This document shows positions 1 to 6,160 of a stretch of DNA of 7,904 bases, one piece after another. The stretch covers positions 1 through 7,904 of the forward strand of contig DVHA01000201.1 of assembly GCA_018712425.1 (NCBI GenBank), written 5' to 3'. A program made the translations under genes and the position numbers. Source of the DNA: Candidatus Faecivivens stercoravium. Lineage in GTDB: Bacteria > Bacillota > Clostridia > Oscillospirales > Ruminococcaceae. Below the pieces are notes generated by a model. It saw nothing but the letters and a program-made list of their open reading frames with translations, was not told where the DNA came from and ran no database searches. Each line of letters begins with the position of its first letter. Position 1 is the stretch's first letter.

Positions 1-479
1 AAGAACCCGCTCGAAATCAGCACCACCCCCAGATGCCCCCAGCAGTAAAAGGAGTGCAACAGGCTCATCGCCGCCTCCTTTTTATCCCCGGGGCAGGACT
101 GGACAATCGGGCTGATGATGACTTCAATGAGCCCCCCGCCGACCGCGTAGATGCAGCTGGCCAGCAGCAGCCCCGCGAAGGGCGGCATCACCTCCGGCAA
201 AAACGCCATCAGCAGGATCCCCGCCGCCGCTAGGAAATGGGCCGTCACCGCCGCCGCCCGGTAGCCGACCCGTTTGATGACCGCCGGGGAAACCGCGTCG
301 GTGACCAGCTGGACGGTAAAGTTGATAGCCGTCAGCATCGCGATCTGCCCCAGCGGCACCCCGTAATCCGACTGGAAGGTCAGGAAGAGGAGCGGCGCGA
401 AGTTGTTGACAACCGCCTGGACGATATAGCCGATGAAACAGGCGATGATCGTATGGTTTGCAGTTAAGCGGGTGGACAT
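1..479 (-). CDS. MFS transporter, N-terminal part (cut by window edge)
   Basis: The reading frame opens with ATG at 479-477 and stays open for 159 codons to the left edge, so the C-terminal part is missing. The product is very hydrophobic with about five membrane segments (roughly residues 10-33, 46-68, 75-95, 100-127 and 137-159). The loop after helix 2 resembles the major facilitator motif A, with D61, R70, G72 and R74. The stretch GGGLIEVIISP (114-124) followed by MSLLHSFYCWGH (138-149) matches, from memory, a clostridial family of uncharacterised MFS permeases. It should be an inner-membrane secondary transporter; the substrate cannot be read from this part. AGGAGG at 484-489 lies 4 nt before the start and fixes it. 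A TATAAT-like box (551-556) and a leader hairpin lie upstream. It follows rpoD on the same strand, about 330 bp away, and is probably transcribed on its own. MFS membership is fairly sure; substrate unknown. Confidence 0.85.
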   Translation of the reverse strand, partial: MSTRLTANHTIIACFIGYIVQAVVNNFAPLLFLTFQSDYGVPLGQIAMLTAINFTVQLVTDAVSPAVIKRVGYRAAAVTAHFLAAAGILLMAFLPEVMPPFAGLLLASCIYAVGGGLIEVIISPIVQSCPGDKKEAAMSLLHSFYCWGHLGVVLISSGF

Positions 480-510
480 AAGGCCTCCTGTGAATGATGT
501 ACATGGGAAA

Positions 511-528
511 GGCGGGTGTAAACCCGCC
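511..528 (-). promoter_or_regulatory. Leader hairpin upstream of the MFS gene
   Basis: A perfect 7-bp stem (GGCGGGT at 511-517, ACCCGCC at 522-528) with a 4-nt loop lies between the TATAAT-like box at 551-556 and the ribosome binding site at 484-489. On the minus strand only TTT follows it, so it is a poor intrinsic terminator. It could be an RNA-stabilising or regulatory leader structure. No matching -35 box is visible at normal spacing from 551-556, so the promoter itself is only suggested. Confidence 0.4.
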
Positions 529-560
529 GGATGGTATAAATATTTTTTTGATTATATTTT

Positions 561-779
561 GTGTGCTGCGCACGCTTCGTTATCAGTGGCAAAGCTGTGG
601 GCAGCTTCGGAAATACGGGAAGCGAGCACCTGCCAAGGAGCTCTGCTCCTTCCTTTATCCTCGCGACGAATTACTTGTAATTCGTCCGGTTTTGCAAAGC
701 AAAACCTGAACCCATTTAAAAAGGGTTGGATCCTAAACTTGATTTGCCGGACGCCGTTCCCGCGAGACAGTGCCCGGCA
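561..779. repeat. Intergenic array of short hairpins (mosaic, related to the 7686 repeat)
   Basis: This is most of the gap between the end of rpoD and the MFS leader. It holds no credible gene but at least seven consecutive inverted repeats: GTGC/GCAC (563-573, loop TGC), AAGCTG/CAGCTT (592-607), AAGGAGC/GCTCCTT (635-651, loop TCT), a 10-bp arm GACGAATTAC at 665-674 with its complement at 677-686, GGTTTTGC/GCAAAACC (688-706, loop AAA), AACCC/GGGTT (709-727) and TGCCGG/CCGGCA (745-779). The last unit is nearly identical over its first 23 bases to the 3' end of the repeat at 7686-7829, with one base pair changed on both arms. No U-rich terminator is obvious directly after rpoD, so these hairpins may also serve as its 3' end. 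Boundaries are approximate. Confidence 0.7.
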
Positions 780-812
780 GCCAGGGCGCTCCGGCCCCGC
801 GGGCGGCGCCTA

Positions 813-1910
<1,098 letters not shown>

Positions 1911-1956
1911 CTTTTTCTCTCCTTCTCGGTATGTCCGCAGACACGGATTATCCCCC

Positions 1957-2240
1957 AAAACTTAATTTTGAACGTATTGCCACTCAAACCCTCTGAGCGG
2001 CCCGCCGCCTTCTGAAGACCGGCCTCCCACGGCCGGTCTCATGCGGTAGGTGCGGGTGACACGGCCGCGTCGAACAGCGGGTCCAGGGCCCGCGAGAGTC
2101 CTGGCAGAGTCCAGAGACAGAGTCTCTGGTCCATCAAAGTGAAACTTAGCGAAGCGGGTCGCAATCTTTGATTGCGATAGGGATGCAAAGCATCCCTGCG
2201 CTGACCTTAAGGGCAGCGAAATCAACATTCCATGCTTCAC
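1957..2240 (-). repeat. Modular hairpin repeat, copy B (dnaG-rpoD gap)
   Basis: Read on the minus strand, this begins with GGAATGTTGATTTCGCTGCC and ends with GCAATACG (1973-1980) plus a weaker CAAAAT-TAA match. The order of modules equals that of the copy at 5397-5625. Hairpins, in plus coordinates, are: GGGATGC/GCATCCC (2180-2196, loop AAA), TCGCAATC/GATTGCGA (2159-2177, loop TTT), CCAGAGAC/GTCTCTGG (2111-2129, loop AGA), a 9-bp arm pair at 2083-2104 with one mismatch, and GACCGGCC/GGCCGGTC (2017-2038). The first three are absent from the 5397 copy, which carries other stems at that place. The element fills almost the whole dnaG-rpoD gap. The 92-codon frame across it is judged spurious. Confidence 0.85.
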
Positions 2241-2265
2241 AGGTCAAAATCAAATTCCGCAGGGT

Positions 2266-4032
2266 TTACCCGCCCTGTCTCCTTTTACCCTGTTTTTCCC
2301 GCCGGATCTTTTCCGCCAGCGCCTGGTACTGCCCGGCGTCCAGCTCCCCGGCGGCCGCAATTTCCTTCTTCTGCGCCTCGGCCCCCAGACGGCGGATATA
2401 GTCCGCCAGCGCCTCGGGGCTGATGCTGTAATACCCTTCCGACACCCGGGCGAGGATGCCGGAGAGCCGGTTCATCTGTTCCTGGGAGAGCACCCCCGCC
2501 AGCTCGGTGACGGTGCACTCCCCCGTCTTCTGCCGCTCCAGGAGCGTCTCGTAGACCGCCCGCTGGTCGGGGCTTTGGAAGTCGGCGGGGGATACTTCCG
2601 CCGCGATCTTCGCCCGCCAGTCGGGGTGGTGGTAGAGGCAGCCGATCACCCCGTCCCCGGCAATATCCCCGGGCCTGGCCCCCGGCATCCGGCCGAGGCG
2701 CCCGGCCTCCAGGTCGGCGGCGGTTTTCTTTTCCATCCGCCTGGCGGCCCTTCTGGCGGCCCGTCCGACGCTCTCCCGCACCACTTCCGGCAGGACGCCG
2801 GTCTCTTCCGCCAGCTTGCCGGCATAGATTTCCCGCTCGACCGCGCTGGGCACCCCGGCGAGGTAGTCGGCGGCCTCCTGTAAATACCCGGCCTTGCCGG
2901 CGGCGTCCCCGAGGTCGTATTTTTCCCGGATGGCCTTCAGGCCATACTCGGTGGCGCCCCTGGCCCCGTCGATCAGCAGCCTGAACCGGTCCCGCCCGAA
3001 CTTCTTGATGAACTCGTCGGGGTCCTTGGCCCCCTTCATGTCCAGCACCCGGGTCTTGACCCCGGCCTCGTCCAACAGCCCCACCGCCCGGTTTGTGGCG
3101 GTGCGCCCCGGCCCGTCGGAGTCGTAGGCGATGACCACCTCTTTGCAGTAGGTGCCCATCAGCCGGGCCTGTTCCGGCGTCAAAGCGGTGCCCAGCGTCG
3201 CGACGGCGTTTTCAAACCCCGCCTGGTTCATCGCGATGACGTCCATATACCCCTCGGCGAGGATGAGGGTGCCGTCGGCCTTATTCTTCGCGAAGTTCAG
3301 CGAAAAGAGGTTGCGGCTCTTTTTAAAGACGGGGGTATCGGGGGAGTTTAAGTATTTGGGTTTGGAATCGTCCATCACCCGCCCGCCGAAACCGATGACG
3401 TTTTTCCGCAGGTCGATGATCGGGAAGACCACCCGGTTGCGGAAGGTGTCGTAGACCGATTTCCCGTCCCGCCCGCGGGTGACGACCGACGCCAGCAGCA
3501 TCTGCTCGTCGGTATACCCCTTCCCCCGGAGATAGGAGCGGAGGTTGTCCCATCCCTGGGGCGCGAACCCGAGGCCGTATTTGGTGACGGTTGCGGCCGA
3601 CAGCTGCCGGTCCCCCATCAGGTACCGCCGCCCGGCCTCCCCGGCGGGGGATTTTAAGATGTTGTGGAAATAGTGGGCGGCGGCCCGGTTGATCTCGTAG
3701 ATCAGCGGCTTGACCCGGAGCCCGGGGTCGTCCCGCTCCTCCTCGGGGAAGGGGATGCCCGCCCGCTCGGCCAGGAATTTGAGCGCCTCGATATACCCGA
3801 GGTTTTCAATCCGCATGATAAAGCTGATCACGTCCCCGCCCGCCCCGCAGCCGAAGCAGTAAAAGGACTGGCTCTCGTGGTAGACGTGGAAGGACGGGGT
3901 CTTCTCCGAGTGGAAAGGGCACAGCCCCTTGCTCGTCCGCCCGGAACGGCGCAGCTGGACATAGGAGGAGACGACCTGCCCGATATCGCAGCTCATTTTC
4001 AGCTCGTCCAGAAAACTCTGTGGAATGGCCAA
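2266..4032 (-). CDS. dnaG: DNA primase DnaG
   Basis: DnaG makes the short RNA primers for lagging-strand synthesis and works with the replicative helicase at the fork. The 588-residue product shows the three expected parts. The N-terminal CHC2 zinc-binding domain (1-100) has ligands C38, H41, C59 and C62 in GLCPFHSEKTPSF and YCFGCG. The central catalytic core has a Toprim fold: E260 in LILAEGYMD and D304/D306 in IAYDSDGPG are the predicted metal-binding acidic residues, and KYLNSPDTPVF (226-236) is a family hallmark. The C-terminal helical, helicase-interaction domain (about 440-588) is less conserved. Length is normal. The start is TTG at 4032-4030, supported by AGGAGG 7 nt upstream and by the family-typical opening IPQSFLDEL. 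The gene follows the yigZ-like gene by about 250 bp of hairpin repeats and a palindrome, and precedes rpoD. Confidence 0.98.
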   Translation of the reverse strand: MAIPQSFLDELKMSCDIGQVVSSYVQLRRSGRTSKGLCPFHSEKTPSFHVYHESQSFYCFGCGAGGDVISFIMRIENLGYIEALKFLAERAGIPFPEEERDDPGLRVKPLIYEINRAAAHYFHNILKSPAGEAGRRYLMGDRQLSAATVTKYGLGFAPQGWDNLRSYLRGKGYTDEQMLLASVVTRGRDGKSVYDTFRNRVVFPIIDLRKNVIGFGGRVMDDSKPKYLNSPDTPVFKKSRNLFSLNFAKNKADGTLILAEGYMDVIAMNQAGFENAVATLGTALTPEQARLMGTYCKEVVIAYDSDGPGRTATNRAVGLLDEAGVKTRVLDMKGAKDPDEFIKKFGRDRFRLLIDGARGATEYGLKAIREKYDLGDAAGKAGYLQEAADYLAGVPSAVEREIYAGKLAEETGVLPEVVRESVGRAARRAARRMEKKTAADLEAGRLGRMPGARPGDIAGDGVIGCLYHHPDWRAKIAAEVSPADFQSPDQRAVYETLLERQKTGECTVTELAGVLSQEQMNRLSGILARVSEGYYSISPEALADYIRRLGAEAQKKEIAAAGELDAGQYQALAEKIRREKQGKRRQGG

Positions 4033-4068
4033 TCGATCCCCTCCTTTCCGGTTTGACCGCCTATCTTA

Positions 4069-4074
4069 ATTATA
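4069..4074 (-). promoter_or_regulatory. Probable -10 box of the dnaG promoter
   Basis: On the minus strand a perfect TATAAT lies about 37 bases upstream of the dnaG start codon, in an AT-rich patch that stands out from the GC-rich surroundings. No good -35 hexamer lies 16-18 bp upstream; a TTGCAC is too close (10 bp). The promoter may be weak or activator-dependent. The 20-bp palindrome at 4099-4118 overlaps the area upstream of the expected -35 position. Confidence 0.5.
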
Positions 4075-4098
4075 TACAAAAACGGTGCAAAATCCTCT

Positions 4099-4118
4099 TT
4101 GATAATCCGGATTATCAA
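4099..4118. promoter_or_regulatory. Perfect 20-bp palindrome upstream of dnaG, possible operator
   Basis: TTGATAATCCGGATTATCAA reads the same on both strands, with no mismatch and no spacer. It lies about 25 bp upstream of the TATAAT box at 4069-4074. A palindrome without a loop is more typical of a dimeric protein-binding site than of an RNA hairpin terminator. The regulator is unknown. The half-site GATAATCCG recurs once at 1944-1952 in front of rpoD, which may be chance. Confidence 0.45.
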
Positions 4119-4170
4119 GTGAAATTTGCCCTGCGGCAGAAAATAAAGGTATAACCCGCCGGAAAGCCGT

Positions 4171-4283
4171 CATTCAATCATCGCGAAGCGATACCATAAC
4201 ATGGCCCGCAGGGCCATTCATCACTGCCCCGCAGGGGCAACATCACGCCATCACGCGGCCGCAGGCCGTGCATCACTTTCATC
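4171..4283. repeat. Array of GCA/TGC-loop hairpins with CATCAC (GTGATG) spacers
   Basis: Four short hairpins follow one another: ATCGC/GCGAT with loop GAA (4180-4192), ATGGCCC/GGGCCAT with loop GCA (4201-4217), TGCCCC/GGGGCA with loop GCA (4225-4239) and CGGCC/GGCCG with loop GCA (4256-4268). The spacers repeat CATCAC at 4219, 4241, 4249 and 4271 (GTGATG on the minus strand, the direction of transcription here). The array begins at the stop codon of the yigZ-like gene (4282-4284) and fills about half of the gap to dnaG. No U-tract follows any stem, so these are not standard terminators. From memory, similar arrays are common between genes in gut Clostridia. Confidence 0.75.
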
Positions 4284-4908
4284 ATTCCATCTCGCAAAAC
4301 CGCTCTTCCACCACTTCCGGCTCCGTCTTCCCGGCGCTCATCTCCCGGATCTCCGCCGCGAACCGCTCCGCCCGGTCGGCCCGGATCAGGAGGGTGAGGG
4401 TCACGGCGTCGGTAAACGCCTCATCCAGCGTCTTAATGTTATACTGCGGGAGGATATAGGCGGCCTTGCCGTACAGCCCGTAATCGACGGTGAGGGAGAG
4501 CACCTTGCAGGGGGACATGACCGCCTTCCCGGCGTCGACGAGCGCCAGCCTGGCCGCCTTGCCGTAGGCCCGGGTCAGGTTCCCGGCCCCCAGGAGCGTC
4601 CCGCCGAAATACCGGGTCACGACGCAGCAGACCCCGACGACCCCTTCCCGCTCCAGCATCTCCAGAACCGGCGGCCCGCCGGTCCCCTGGGGCTCGCCGT
4701 CGTCGGAGTAGCGCTTGTGGATGCCGTCCCGCAGCAGGTAGGCGTAGACATTGTGGTTCGCCCCGGGGTTTTTGGCCTTCACTTCCGCGAGGAACGCCTC
4801 CGCCTCCCCCACGTCCGCCACCGGCGCGATCGAACCGATAAAGCGGGACTTTTTCTCGACATACTCCCCGCTCCCGTATCCGCGCACGGTTACATAGCTC
4901 TCCGCCAT
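4282..4908 (-). CDS. yigZ: YigZ/IMPACT family protein (UPF0029)
   Basis: The 208-residue product belongs to the YigZ (YvyE in Bacillus) branch of the IMPACT family. The N-terminal domain (about 1-125) carries the family signatures KKSRFIGSIAPV (19-30), NHNVYAYLLRDG (51-62), YSDDGEPQGTGGPPVL (67-82) and VVTRYFGGTLLGAGNLTRAYG (96-116). A smaller ferredoxin-like C-terminal domain (about 137-205) follows. Eukaryotic IMPACT proteins bind actin and GCN1 in translational stress control; the bacterial members have no settled biochemical role, and a nucleic-acid or ribosome link is only suggested by structure. The start ATG at 4908 has AAAGGAGG 5 nt upstream. No promoter is visible between it and the terminator after rpmE, so it may depend on read-through. 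Family assignment is firm; function is not. Confidence 0.95.
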   Translation of the reverse strand: MAESYVTVRGYGSGEYVEKKSRFIGSIAPVADVGEAEAFLAEVKAKNPGANHNVYAYLLRDGIHKRYSDDGEPQGTGGPPVLEMLEREGVVGVCCVVTRYFGGTLLGAGNLTRAYGKAARLALVDAGKAVMSPCKVLSLTVDYGLYGKAAYILPQYNIKTLDEAFTDAVTLTLLIRADRAERFAAEIREMSAGKTEPEVVEERFCEME

Positions 4909-4925
4909 AAAAACCTCCTTTTACG

Positions 4926-4971
4926 ACAAAAAGCGGCGGACGGAAGCTCTCGCTTCGACGCCTGCCGCTTC
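4926..4971 (-). terminator. Rho-independent terminator after rpmE
   Basis: On the minus strand an outer stem AAGCGGC/GCCGCTT (4964-4970 with 4931-4937), an imperfect middle and an inner stem GAAGC/GCTTC with loop GAGA (4943-4956) are followed by a run of T (TTTTTGT, to 4925). It begins about 13 bp after the rpmE stop codon and ends about 18 bp before the yigZ-like start. It should end most rpmE transcripts while allowing some read-through. Confidence 0.8.
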
Positions 4972-4983
4972 AGTAGCCGATAT

Positions 4984-5187
4984 TTATTTCTTCAGGCCAA
5001 AACGCTTGTTGAACCGTTCAACACGCCCGCCGGTATCAACCATCTTCTGTTTGCCGGTATAGTACGGATGGCACTTGGAGCAAACTTCAACGTTGATGTT
5101 GTCCTTGGTCGAGCGGGTCTCCCAGGTCGCGCCGCAGGAGCAGCGGATAACCGTCGTTTTGTACTCGGGATGGATACCCTCTTTCAT
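4984..5187 (-). CDS. rpmE: 50S ribosomal protein L31, zinc-binding type
   Basis: L31 is a small protein of the large ribosomal subunit that helps bridge the two subunits. The 67-residue product begins MKEGIHPEYK and contains four cysteines (C16, C18, C36, C39) in CSC and CSKCH, the zinc-binding set of the C+ form; C-minus paralogues made under zinc limitation lack them. GGRVERFNKRFG (53-64) is the usual C-terminal signature. ATG at 5187 has AGAGGT 8 nt upstream. A consensus promoter lies about 55 bp upstream and a strong terminator directly downstream, so it is chiefly a one-gene unit. A short imperfect inverted repeat (ATACG/CGTAT, 5209-5224) in the leader might bear on regulation, but it is too weak to call. 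Confidence 0.98.
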   Translation of the reverse strand: MKEGIHPEYKTTVIRCSCGATWETRSTKDNINVEVCSKCHPYYTGKQKMVDTGGRVERFNKRFGLKK

Positions 5188-5240
5188 TTTGTTACACCTC
5201 TTTCAATAATACGCTCATACGTATATTCTTACAGCAAAAT

Positions 5241-5269
5241 ATAATACCACATTTCGAGCAAAAATGCAA
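5241..5269 (-). promoter_or_regulatory. Sigma-A promoter of rpmE
   Basis: On the minus strand TTGCAT (5264-5269) is separated by exactly 17 bp from TATTAT (5241-5246). Transcription would start near 5234, giving a leader of about 47 nt before the rpmE start codon. Spacing and hexamers are close to the sigma-A consensus, and the region is AT-rich compared with its surroundings. Confidence 0.85.
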
Positions 5270-5282
5270 GCCCCCTCTTACA

Positions 5283-5333
5283 GAAAAAATTGCCTTCCCC
5301 GCCGGCTGAATTTTATGCGCACTGCCGGGGAAG
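5283..5333 (-). terminator. Possible intrinsic terminator upstream of the rpmE promoter
   Basis: An 8-bp inverted repeat CTTCCCCG/CGGGGAAG (5294-5301 and 5326-5333) is followed on the minus strand by GCAATTTTTT. The 24-nt loop and the gap before the T-run make it imperfect. No minus-strand gene precedes it; it could block antisense transcripts that come out of the repeat at 5397-5625. Confidence 0.4.
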
Positions 5334-5396
5334 ACTGGCTTTATCCGGCTTTCCGGGCGGAAGGGACATAGAGAACAATTTCTGTTTTTATAGTCT

Positions 5397-5625
5397 TGAA
5401 TGTTTATTTCGCTGCCCTTAAGGCAGCGACCAAGGGTTCCCCTTGGATGGGACCAAGTTTCACTTGGATGGACCAGGACCCTTGCGGGCCCTGGACCCGC
5501 TGTTTGACGCAGCGTGAGAAGCCCGCCCCATCCGCGTGAGACCGGCCGTGGAAGGCCGGTCTTCGGACGTTTATTGGCCGCTCGGAAAGTTTTTAAAAGC
5601 AATACGACAAAATCTAATTCCGTAG
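5397..5625 (+). repeat. Modular hairpin repeat, copy A
   Basis: The copy starts with TGAATGTTTATTTCGCTGCC and ends in GCAATACG (5599-5606), with weaker similarity to about 5625. Hairpins in order: CGCTGCC/GGCAGCG (5410-5428), CCAAGGG/CCCTTGG (5430-5446, loop TTC), CCAAGT/ACTTGG (5453-5467, loop TTC), CCAGGACCC/GGGCCCTGG (5473-5494, one A-C mismatch) and AGACCGGCC/GGCCGGTCT (5539-5562). Its module order matches the minus-strand copy at 1957-2240. It forms the leader region directly before the membrane protein gene at 5642. The 179-codon minus-strand frame through it (5192-5731) overlaps the rpmE leader and is rejected as a gene. Confidence 0.85.
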
Positions 5626-5641
5626 AAAGAGAGGGGAAGGA

Positions 5642-6094
5642 ATGGACGATCGGGAACAGGGTTTTTACCGATTCTGCTGGGGCGGGCTGCTCTACGGGCT
5701 GATTGAAATCTTCTGGCGGGGGAACACCCACTGGACGATGGTCCTGACCGGCGGGGCCTGCTTCTGGCTGTTAGACCGGCTGGACCGGCTGACGGGGGGC
5801 GAGCCGCAGGCGGCCCGGTGCGTCAAAGGTGCGCTCCTCATCACGGCGGCGGAGCTGATGGTCGGCCTCTTTTTCAACCGGCTGCTGGGCTTCACCATCT
5901 GGGACTACTCCGACAAGCCCTTTAACCTTTACGGCCAGATCTGCCCCCTCTACACCATCTACTGGTATTTCCTCTGCTACCCGGCCTTCTGGCTGCTGCG
6001 GCTGCTGCGGGGCGCCGAAAACCCGGGCCACCGGCAATTCACACAAAAATCCGCGTACAAAAGGGATTGCAAACGGGCGGCAAACCGTGTATAA
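5642..6094 (+). CDS. Putative ABC-transporter permease (CmpB-like membrane protein)
   Basis: The 150-residue product is a small integral membrane protein with about four hydrophobic segments (roughly 8-25, 31-47, 60-82 and 98-122). Two motifs point to the putative ABC-transporter permease family often found in Clostridia (Pfam ABC_trans_CmpB, from memory): YGLIEIFWRGNTHWTM (18-33), which places two acidic residues in or near helix 1, and WDYSDKPFNLYGQICPLY (87-104). No ATP-binding subunit or substrate-binding protein is adjacent, and the transported compound is unknown; the ABC label rests on family naming only. The start ATG at 5642 follows GAGGGGAAGGA. The last 25 residues are basic and poorly conserved in look, and their DNA carries the pncB promoter: the TAA stop (6092-6094) lies within its TATAAT. 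The repeat copy at 5397-5625 is directly upstream; no clear promoter was found. Confidence 0.85.
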   Translation: MDDREQGFYRFCWGGLLYGLIEIFWRGNTHWTMVLTGGACFWLLDRLDRLTGGEPQAARCVKGALLITAAELMVGLFFNRLLGFTIWDYSDKPFNLYGQICPLYTIYWYFLCYPAFWLLRLLRGAENPGHRQFTQKSAYKRDCKRAANRV

Positions 6095-6095
6095 T
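6067..6095 (+). promoter_or_regulatory. Sigma-A promoter of pncB, overlapping the end of the upstream gene
   Basis: TTGCAA (6067-6072) and TATAAT (6090-6095) are separated by exactly 17 bp. The -10 box includes the TAA stop codon of the membrane protein gene. Transcription should start near 6102, giving a leader of about 59 nt before the pncB start. Confidence 0.85.
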
Positions 6096-6109
6096 AGGGG
6101 TAAAAAATC

Positions 6110-6119
6110 TGTCAAGACA
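6110..6119. promoter_or_regulatory. NiaR-like operator candidate in the pncB leader
   Basis: TGTC-AA-GACA is an inverted repeat with 4-bp arms lying about 8-17 nt downstream of the predicted pncB transcription start; on the other strand it reads GTGTCTTGACA. This resembles what I recall of operators bound by NiaR (YrxA), the niacin-responsive repressor of NAD genes in Bacillota. The gene it precedes, a niacin salvage enzyme, fits. The arms are short and the recalled motif was not checked. Confidence 0.4.
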
Positions 6120-6124
6120 CCCGT

Positions 6125-6142
6125 CCGGGAATCTTTTCCTGG
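6125..6142 (+). promoter_or_regulatory. Small leader hairpin before the pncB ribosome binding site
   Basis: CCGGGAA (6125-6131) pairs with TTCCTGG (6136-6142) across a 4-nt loop, with one G-U pair. It ends 3 nt before AAAGGAG (6146-6152), so it might influence access to the ribosome binding site. No T-run follows. Confidence 0.3.
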
Positions 6143-6160
6143 CCCAAAGGAGAATGCATA

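Noticed and set aside
1947..1952. rpoD promoter based on GATAAT
   Set aside because: No acceptable -35 hexamer at 16-18 bp; kept only as a remark under rpoD.
1911..1958. Upstream TTG start adding 16 residues to RpoD
   Set aside because: No ribosome binding site precedes it, while ATG at 1910 has GGAG at ideal spacing and gives the usual sigma N-terminus.
1962..2240. Open frame of 92 codons on the minus strand
   Set aside because: It lies wholly inside repeat copy B. The corresponding frames in the other copies are broken by stops and insertions, and it has no domain or good ribosome binding site.
4171..4283. CRISPR array
   Set aside because: The constant parts are only about six bases long and the variable parts are self-complementary stems, so it is a hairpin array and not direct repeats with spacers.
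5205..5227. L31 autoregulatory RNA structure in the rpmE leader
   Set aside because: Only five base pairs are perfect and the rest needs a bulge; too weak to call without comparative data.
4201..5244. 347-codon plus-strand frame opposite the yigZ-like gene and rpmE
   Set aside because: It spans two secure minus-strand genes, their terminator and a hairpin array, and lacks any domain signal.
5192..5731. Open frame of 179 codons on the minus strand
   Set aside because: It runs through repeat copy A and over the rpmE promoter and leader, overlaps the start of the membrane protein gene, and shows no recognisable protein features.
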